The notes beneath the pieces were generated by a model, which ran no database searches, was not told the DNA's origin, and saw only the letters and a program-made list of their open reading frames with translations. From the NCBI RefSeq assembly GCF_024699945.1, contig NZ_JAJOMY010000001.1, positions 310,001 through 374,000 of the forward strand: DNA of 64,000 nucleotides. Reading direction: 5' to 3'. Origin of the DNA: Phenylobacterium sp. J426. Its GTDB lineage: Bacteria > Pseudomonadota > Alphaproteobacteria > Caulobacterales > Caulobacteraceae. Position numbers and translations under genes: made by a program. Of this stretch, positions 58,682-64,000 are shown piece by piece (positions within the stretch are counted from its first letter, which is position 1; each line of letters opens with the position of its first letter).

Positions 58682-58733
58682 AGCGCGCGCTCTCTATGCC
58701 TGCACGGTCGCGCTTGATTGAAGGTTTCGGCCA

Positions 58734-59603
58734 TTGGCTTCGCCCGCGCCGCCCCAGGGTGTGCTCACCGTCGTCCCTGCCCCGGCGGACATCGCCGCGG
58801 CCGCCACAGCCTTCGTGCGGCGGATCGATCCCGGCTGCGGCGGCGTGGTGCGCATCCTGCCGGAGCTGCGCGTTTCCCTGCAGGTGCAGGCGGCCGATCC
58901 CTACTGGATCCAGGAACAGGGGGACGCCGGCGCGTGGCGCCAGGTCCCCCGCGTCTCGGCCTGGGGGCCGCGGCACGACTGGGCCTGGGGCTACGCACGG
59001 CGGGACATCTCGGCCTTCGGGGTGCTGCTGACGCCCGCCGGGCTGGCCGCCCTGACCGCGGCCGCCGCGCCCCGCCTGGTCAATCGCACGTTTGCGGTCG
59101 CAGACCTCGACGCCGAGCTCGCCGTCGCGCTCGACGCTTCGGCCGAGGAGCCATTCGAGCGGTGGACGGCGCGCGCCACGGCGGCCCTGCGGACGGCTTT
59201 CGGCCGGCGCCCGCCGGCCGCGGAACCCACGGGGCCGGCCCTGGAAGTCCTGGCGACGGCCGAGGGCGATGCGACCGCCCAGGCGGCCGCGGCCTGCGGG
59301 CTGTCCGTCCGCCACTTCCGCCGCCTCTTCCGGGACGCGCATGGAACCTCGCCGAAGCTGTACCAACGCCTGATGCGCGTGGACCGCAAGCTGCGCGAAC
59401 TGCATGCGCGGCCTTGGGAGGCCGACCCCTGGCCGGACGAGCCGATCGCCTTCGCCGACCAGCCCCACGCGATCCGCGAGTTCCGCGCCCTGACCGGCAT
59501 GACGCCCCGCGACTATGCCCGCGCGAAGGCGGCGGGCGACGCCACGCTGCGCTCGGTGGCCGGCCTGACCGACGCCCCCGCGGGACCCGAGGACGGCGGC
59601 TGA
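58734..59603 (+). CDS. AraC-family DNA-binding regulator
   Basis: A 289-residue protein. The N-terminal domain of about 180 residues resembles DUF6597-type sensors (RRIDPGCGGVVRILPELRVSLQVQ, AWGYARRDISAFGVLLTPAGL). The C-terminal HTH_18 region has AQAAAACGLSVRHFRRLFRDAHGTSPKLYQRLMRVDRK and IAFADQPHAIREFRALTGMTPRDYAR in pattern. The start codon appears to be TTG 58734. No divergent target gene is obvious except the CPBP protease, 52 bases away. Confidence 0.85.
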   Translation: MASPAPPQGVLTVVPAPADIAAAATAFVRRIDPGCGGVVRILPELRVSLQVQAADPYWIQEQGDAGAWRQVPRVSAWGPRHDWAWGYARRDISAFGVLLTPAGLAALTAAAAPRLVNRTFAVADLDAELAVALDASAEEPFERWTARATAALRTAFGRRPPAAEPTGPALEVLATAEGDATAQAAAACGLSVRHFRRLFRDAHGTSPKLYQRLMRVDRKLRELHARPWEADPWPDEPIAFADQPHAIREFRALTGMTPRDYARAKAAGDATLRSVAGLTDAPAGPEDGG

Positions 59604-59800
59604 CGGCAGGGCCTTGCAAAGCTCGGCCCGGTCTCCAATATCGAGGGTGCGGGACCGGGCCCCTCTGACGATCGACGGCGATCGTGATGTCGGACCGCAC
59701 AGGTGCGCCTGGGGTCCGTGTCGCTCTCCCCCAAGCCCCAAAGGGCCCTCCCACCGGGCCCGCACGGGTCCCGGGCGCGCCTCCAAACGGAGGAGCACAT

Positions 59801-59995
59801 ATGATCGATCACAAAGTCTGGCGTCTTCGAAACCGCCACCGGGAGCTGGAGCGGATGATCCGCGACGAGCAGCGCAAACCCGAACCCAACGCCGCGCTGG
59901 TCCAGGACCTGAAGCGCCGGAAACTGCAGGTGAAGGACGAGCTCTTCATGGCGGAAGCCGGCCTCGTGCCGGTGTCCATCCGGCCGAGCTACTGA
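59801..59995 (+). CDS. YdcH-family protein (DUF465)
   Basis: A 64-residue helical hairpin: HKVWRLRNRHRELERMIRDEQRKPEPNAALVQDLKRRKLQVKDEL in pattern, which matches YdcH/DUF465 (two antiparallel helices). ATG 59801 follows an ideal GGAGGAGCACAT site. The 200-base gap before it holds several GC-rich inverted repeats but no gene. Function of the family is unclear. Confidence 0.88.
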   Translation: MIDHKVWRLRNRHRELERMIRDEQRKPEPNAALVQDLKRRKLQVKDELFMAEAGLVPVSIRPSY

Positions 59996-60047
59996 CGAAG
60001 GCCCGGGAGGCGCGTGCGCGCGCCTCCCATCGCTTCCTGGATTCAAG

Positions 60048-61037
60048 ATGTTCGAACCCTTGTCGGCGTCCGTGCTCGGCCAGCCGCTGTGGATGTGGCT
60101 GGCGTTCGCGGGCCTTGTCGTCACCCTGCTCGCCCTGGACCTGGGCGTCCTCCATCGCGACAACCATGAGATCGGCGTCCGCGAAAGCCTGCTGCTCTCC
60201 GGCGGCTATCTCACGCTGGGCCTGGCCTTCGGCGCCTGGGTCTGGAACCAGCTGGGTCCGCAGTCGGGCCTCGAATACGTCACCGGCTTCCTGATCGAGA
60301 AGAGCCTGGCGCTCGACAACGTCTTCGTCATCGCCACGATCTTCGCCGCCTTCGCCGTCCCGCGCGTCTACCAGCACCGGGTGCTGTTCTGGGGCGTCCT
60401 GGGCGTGATCGTGCTGCGCGGGATCATGATCGGCTTCGGCGCGGCCCTGGTGGCCAGCTTCGCCTGGGTGCTGTGGGTCTTCGCCGCCTTCCTGATCCTG
60501 ATGGGCGTGAAGATGTTCGTCGCCGACGAGACGCCGAAGGACCCGCACGACAGCCCGGTCTACCGCTGGCTGGCCGGCCGCATCCGGCTGACCGACCGCT
60601 TCCACGGACCCCGCTTCTTCGTGAAGCAGCCGGGCCGCGACGGGCGGCTGGTCTGGTTCGCGACGCCGCTGTTCATGGCGCTCATCATGGTGGAGCTGGC
60701 GGACGTGGTGTTCGCGGTGGATTCGGTGCCCGCGATCTTCTCGATCACCACCGACCCGTACATCGTCTACACGTCCAACATCTTCGCCATCCTGGGTCTG
60801 CGGGCCCTCTATTTCGCCCTGGCCGCGGTGGTGGCGCGCTTCGCCTACCTGAAGCAGGCGCTGGCGGCGCTGCTGGTGTTCATCGGCGGCAAGGTGTTCT
60901 TCGCCGAGGCGATGGGCTGGGAGAAGTTCCCCGCGCCGGTGTCGCTGGCGATCACCGCGGCGCTGCTGGCCGGCGGCATCGGCTGGTCGCTGTGGAAGAC
61001 CCGGGGCGTGCGCGGGGCGGCGCTGCGCCAACCTTGA
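60048..61037 (+). CDS. TerC-family integral membrane protein
   Basis: A 329-residue protein with eight or nine membrane helices and the family motifs [19 protein letters not shown] and [21 protein letters not shown] (acidic residues within the membrane). It is of the TerC/Alx class, members of which export manganese or similar divalent cations. A cytoplasmic basic/acidic loop ([16 protein letters not shown]) splits the two halves. The upstream gap is only 52 bases, too short for a full Mn riboswitch. Confidence 0.92.
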   Translation: MFEPLSASVLGQPLWMWLAFAGLVVTLLALDLGVLHRDNHEIGVRESLLLSGGYLTLGLAFGAWVWNQLGPQSGLEYVTGFLIEKSLALDNVFVIATIFAAFAVPRVYQHRVLFWGVLGVIVLRGIMIGFGAALVASFAWVLWVFAAFLILMGVKMFVADETPKDPHDSPVYRWLAGRIRLTDRFHGPRFFVKQPGRDGRLVWFATPLFMALIMVELADVVFAVDSVPAIFSITTDPYIVYTSNIFAILGLRALYFALAAVVARFAYLKQALAALLVFIGGKVFFAEAMGWEKFPAPVSLAITAALLAGGIGWSLWKTRGVRGAALRQP

Positions 61038-61068
61038 CAGAGCTCGCGCCGCGGGCTGGCCTGTCGGG

Positions 61069-61413
61069 ATGAGCCACCGCGTCTACAAGACCAGCTTCGC
61101 GAGCGTGTATCCGCTCTATGTCGCCAAGGCGGAGAAGAAGGGCCGGACGAAAGCCGAGGTCGACGAGGTCATCCGCTGGCTGACCGGCTTCGACCAGGCG
61201 GCGCTGGACGACCAGATCGCGCGCAAGACCGACTTCGAGACCTTCTTCGCGGAGGCCGATCTGAATCCGGCCCGGGCGAACATCACCGGCGTGGTCTGCG
61301 GCGTGCGGGTGGAGGACGTGGCCGAGCCGCTGATGCGGGAGATCCGCTACCTCGACAAGCTGATCGACGAACTCGCCAGGGGAAAGGCGATGGCGAAGAT
61401 CCTGCGCGCGTGA
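61069..61413 (+). CDS. DUF2200 family protein
   Basis: A 114-residue protein: [41 protein letters not shown] in pattern, then [30 protein letters not shown]. This N-terminal [18 protein letters not shown] segment is characteristic of DUF2200. Soluble and alpha/beta. Function unknown. Confidence 0.85.
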   Translation: MSHRVYKTSFASVYPLYVAKAEKKGRTKAEVDEVIRWLTGFDQAALDDQIARKTDFETFFAEADLNPARANITGVVCGVRVEDVAEPLMREIRYLDKLIDELARGKAMAKILRA

Positions 61414-61449
61414 GGCCCGCCGGCCCAAAGACCGACGGGCACGGCAAGG

Positions 61450-63265
61450 TCAGTAGTAGTCCCGCAGCGTCAGCGTCACCGTCTCGCCGCCCTGGAGGGT
61501 GAGCGCCAGCGTCTGGCCGGCGGCGGCGGTCCGCAGCGGCGTCAGTCCGGCCACGCCGAGTTCTGCGGCGGGACGGCCGTTGACGGCGGTGATCACCTGG
61601 CCGGTCTTCAGGCCCGCCGCCTCGGCCGGAGAGCCGGGCGCGACCATGGCGATGGTGAAGACGCCGTCGGCGAAGCGGGCCAGCGCGCCGGCCCGGTCCT
61701 TGACGAAGGGCGCGGCCAGCGCCTCGGGGCGAGGCTTCAGCAGGATGCGGTTGCGGGCGTAGTCGGTGGTGACTTCGAAGCGGCTGAGCACCGGCATGCC
61801 GATGTTGCCGCCGGCGTGGCCGACGTTGAAGGCGCTGTTGTCCTCGTCGCCGAAGACGGCGGGAATGTCACGGATCTCGACGCCGGCGAGGGTCAGGCTG
61901 CGGACGCTGGCGACCGTGCGCGGTCGCAGGCCGCCCACCCCGCCCGACAGGCTCTGGGACGTCGGACGGCCGGAGAGCAGTCCCGCCGGCTTCCAGAGAC
62001 TGGGATAGACCAGCAGCGGCGACCCGTTGCCCAGGTCGAAGTCCATCAGCACCGGCTTGCCGCCCTCGATGGAGACGGGAATGGCGTGCAGGCCCGACAC
62101 GTTCGTGACGGGCACGGGCACTGGCGCCGGCCGGCGCGCGATAACGGGCCGGGTCGTGGAAGGTGATGGTCTTTCGCTCGAAGTCGAGCTGCACCGTCAG
62201 CGCGTTCAGCACCTCCTTGCCGAGGACCACCGGCAGCGGCCGGCCGATCGTCGCACCGATGGCCTTGAGGTCCATCAGGGCGACCGTCAGGCCCTTCAGC
62301 TCCACGTCGCCCAGGCGGATGTCGACGCCGCTGACGAGTTCGGCCACGTCGCGCCCGCCGGTGCCCACCGCCGCGACCAGGCCGGACGGCTTGAGGCCGA
62401 GGCTCTCGGCGAACGACCTGTCGAGGACGGTGGCCTCGGCGCCGCTGTCCAGCATCACGTCGGTGGCGACGCCGTTGACGGTGGCCGGGATGTTGATGCG
62501 CGTGCCGGCGAACAGCTCGAACGCCAGCGGGTCGGTATGGGCGCGGCCCGCCGGGAAGCTGTAGATCCGGCGCGACGCGGGACGGGCGAACGCCCGCGGA
62601 TCGGCCTTCGGGTCTATATCGACGTGGGTGAGGACCGTGGTGATGACGATCGGCTCGCCCTCGGTCTGCTGCACCTGGCGGAACGGCATGCGCACGCCTT
62701 CGACGGGACGCCAATCCGAGAAGCGGGTCACGGTGACGACCCCCTCCTCCAGCGTCCGGTCGGCGACCAGCGCCCCCGTCGTCGGTTCCAGCAGGAGGTC
62801 ATAGCGGCTGTCCGGCGTGAAGGTGACGCGGAGCACCTGAACGCTGCGGCCATCGAAGGTCTCGTCAGGCTCCAGCGTGAGCTCGCCATGCCGGCCGCCG
62901 AGGGCGTCGTCGAATGCGGTGAGTCGGCGGCGGGCGGCCTCCTGGGCCACGCCCTCGCCCGCGTCCTCGACCTGACCGCTGAGGGTGACGGTCCAGCCTT
63001 CGTCGCCGACCACCGCGCGGCGGATGTCGGCCGACCCCAGGACGAGGCGCTCGGCGAAGCGCCCAGGCTCGATGCGGCGCTCCAGCGGCCCGTTGAAGCG
63101 CCCGTTGTCGATCACGCCACGCACGTGGAGGCCGGTGGCGTTCTGGAACGCCGGACCGCCGCGCCAGGCGACGTAGCGGGCGACGGCGTCGCCGGCCGGA
63201 TCGGCCGCGGCGGCGACGGGAAGGGCCAGCGCCAGGGCGGCGGCGGCGGCGAGCAGCGACTTCAT
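61450..63265 (-). CDS. Retropepsin-like aspartyl protease with PDZ domain (frameshifted here)
   Basis: About 605 residues with a signal peptide (LLAAAAALALALPVAAAA). An N-terminal beta-sandwich (residues 30-240) precedes two retropepsin-like lobes: VMLDSGAEATVLDRSF (DSG) in the first and LMDFDLGNGSPLLV (a DxG variant) in the second. A C-terminal PDZ domain follows (VAPGSPAEAAGLKTGQVITAVNG). An extra base near 62121-62128 breaks the frame between the lobes. It overlaps the downstream regulator start by four bases. Probably periplasmic. Confidence 0.82.
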
Positions 63266-64000
63266 AGCGGCACTCCAGAAGCAGGACCGGTCAGGGCCTC
63301 CAGGCCGGCGGGCCGGGAGCCGAAGAGGGAGGGATCAAAAGGCAGGGTCTGGCCGCAGGCCCGGGCGCCCAGCACGATCTCGGCGGCGAGGCCGCTGTGC
63401 TGCAGGCAGGCGAGGTAGGGGCTGTCGGTCCAGACGCCGTGGCGGCAGTGCTGGGCGTCGTGCGAGAGCAAGGCCGTCAGGTGCTCCTGGGCGTCGCGGA
63501 CGATGGTGATCTGCAGACCGGGCCAGCTCGCCAGCTGCACCTCGGCCGTCGGCTGCCGGACGGTGGCGAGCGGCGTCTCCACCGGCTCGTACACCTGGCC
63601 GACGATGCGGACGCCGCGGGCGTGGGCGCGCTCCAGATCAGGGGCCAGCGTGGTGAAGAGGCTTGGGAAGAGGTCGAACAGCAGCACCTCTTCGGCCGCG
63701 GCGATCATGGCTCCGGCGCGGGCCAGCACCTGGTCGGGCGTGCGGAGGCCGTAGAGCCGCGCCTCGGCGCTGGCGGGTTTCAGCGTCTCGAGTGATGCGA
63801 GCGCAGCCTGGCTGCGCTGGCTGAACCGGGCCTCGAGCGCCGCGACAAGCTCGCGAGGCGGCACCGCGCGCCAGGCGCGGCCGTCGGCGTCATCGACGAA
63901 GACCGCGCCCTTGGCGGCCAGCGTTTCCAGCGCGGCGTAGGTGTTGGCCGAGGCCTTGCCGACCGCCTTGGCCAGCCGATAGCCGGTGGCGGAACCCGCG
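63262..64000 (-). CDS. TrmB-family transcriptional regulator (5' end outside window)
   Basis: The frame continues past the window edge, so the N-terminus is missing. The first visible residues, GSATGYRLAKAVGKASANTY then AALETLAAKGAVFVDD, are the TrmB-type winged helix. A PLD-like/ligand domain follows (ELVAALEARFSQRSQAALASLE, AAAEEVLLFDLFPSLF, WTDSPYLACLQHSGLAAEIVLG). Translation is coupled to the aspartyl protease by a 4-base overlap, so the regulator is transcribed first and may control the protease. Confidence 0.82.
   Translation of the reverse strand, partial: AGSATGYRLAKAVGKASANTYAALETLAAKGAVFVDDADGRAWRAVPPRELVAALEARFSQRSQAALASLETLKPASAEARLYGLRTPDQVLARAGAMIAAAEEVLLFDLFPSLFTTLAPDLERAHARGVRIVGQVYEPVETPLATVRQPTAEVQLASWPGLQITIVRDAQEHLTALLSHDAQHCRHGVWTDSPYLACLQHSGLAAEIVLGARACGQTLPFDPSLFGSRPAGLEALTGPASGVPL

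Noticed and set aside
59996..60047. Manganese riboswitch before the TerC-family gene
   Set aside because: The gap is only 52 bases and shows no yybP-ykoY-like junction motif.

Overview
The window is about 64 kb of very GC-rich, densely coded chromosome from an alphaproteobacterium. It most resembles the Caulobacteraceae, and Phenylobacterium or a close relative is my best guess. The support is a PodJ-type polarity protein with GANTC sites at its start, two large TonB-dependent receptors, alphaproteobacterial LexA boxes (GTTC-N7-GTTC), a run of acyl-CoA dehydrogenases, and CckA-style signalling proteins. I see no rRNA, convincing tRNA, CRISPR array, prophage, transposase or plasmid gene. It reads as ordinary chromosomal backbone with some accessory pieces.

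Layout. 1-9 kb: the end of an MBL-fold hydrolase, an acyl-CoA ligase, a phosphotransferase/P-loop ATPase fusion, pdxH, a J-domain protein, aroC, a receiver protein, a small lipoprotein and a queC-queE-queD operon for 7-deazaguanine synthesis. 9-16 kb: two TonB receptors, each ended by a clear terminator, then a degenerate kinase-receiver protein. 16-26 kb: an SDR/HxlR pair, a DUF6880-like protein, an aromatic amino-acid block (chorismate mutase and HisC facing a TyrA-type dehydrogenase), an EF-hand protein, an SDR/NTF2 pair divergent from a LysR gene, and a MarR gene divergent from an alpha/beta hydrolase with twin operators. 26-37 kb: a DinG-like helicase behind a LexA box, an ArsR/SRPBCC pair, a small gene behind a second LexA box, an MpaB-type oxygenase, a lipoprotein-type methyltransferase, and a ligase-associated helicase with PdeM. 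37-48 kb: cold-shock protein, MscS channel, S9 peptidase, VOC protein, a FixJ-type regulator divergent from a hybrid kinase, a TauE/TIGR02186/DUF3429 operon and the PodJ-like gene. 48-64 kb: an MprF-type protein, three acyl-CoA dehydrogenases with a VOC gene, an AraC gene divergent from a Gly-rich/RTX mosaic protein, a CPBP protease, a second AraC protein, YdcH-like, TerC and DUF2200 proteins, an aspartyl protease with PDZ domain, and a TrmB regulator cut by the window edge.

A dominant property of this sequence is that about 27 single- or double-base indels break otherwise well-conserved genes, mostly at G or C runs. Homology resumes in the next frame every time, and several indels compensate each other. 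I treat these as probable sequencing or assembly errors rather than decay, and annotate each affected gene across its full extent with the break positions.

The most promising leads are: two LexA boxes, one before a DinG-like helicase and one before an unrecognised 71-residue protein; a pseudo-histidine kinase fused to an intact receiver; a secreted mosaic joining a beta-helix-like start, glycine-rich segment, autotransporter-type strands and RTX repeats; paired palindromic operators 53 bp apart; a 33-residue membrane protein; and two families of palindromic intergenic elements. I did not find a clearly new multi-gene system.
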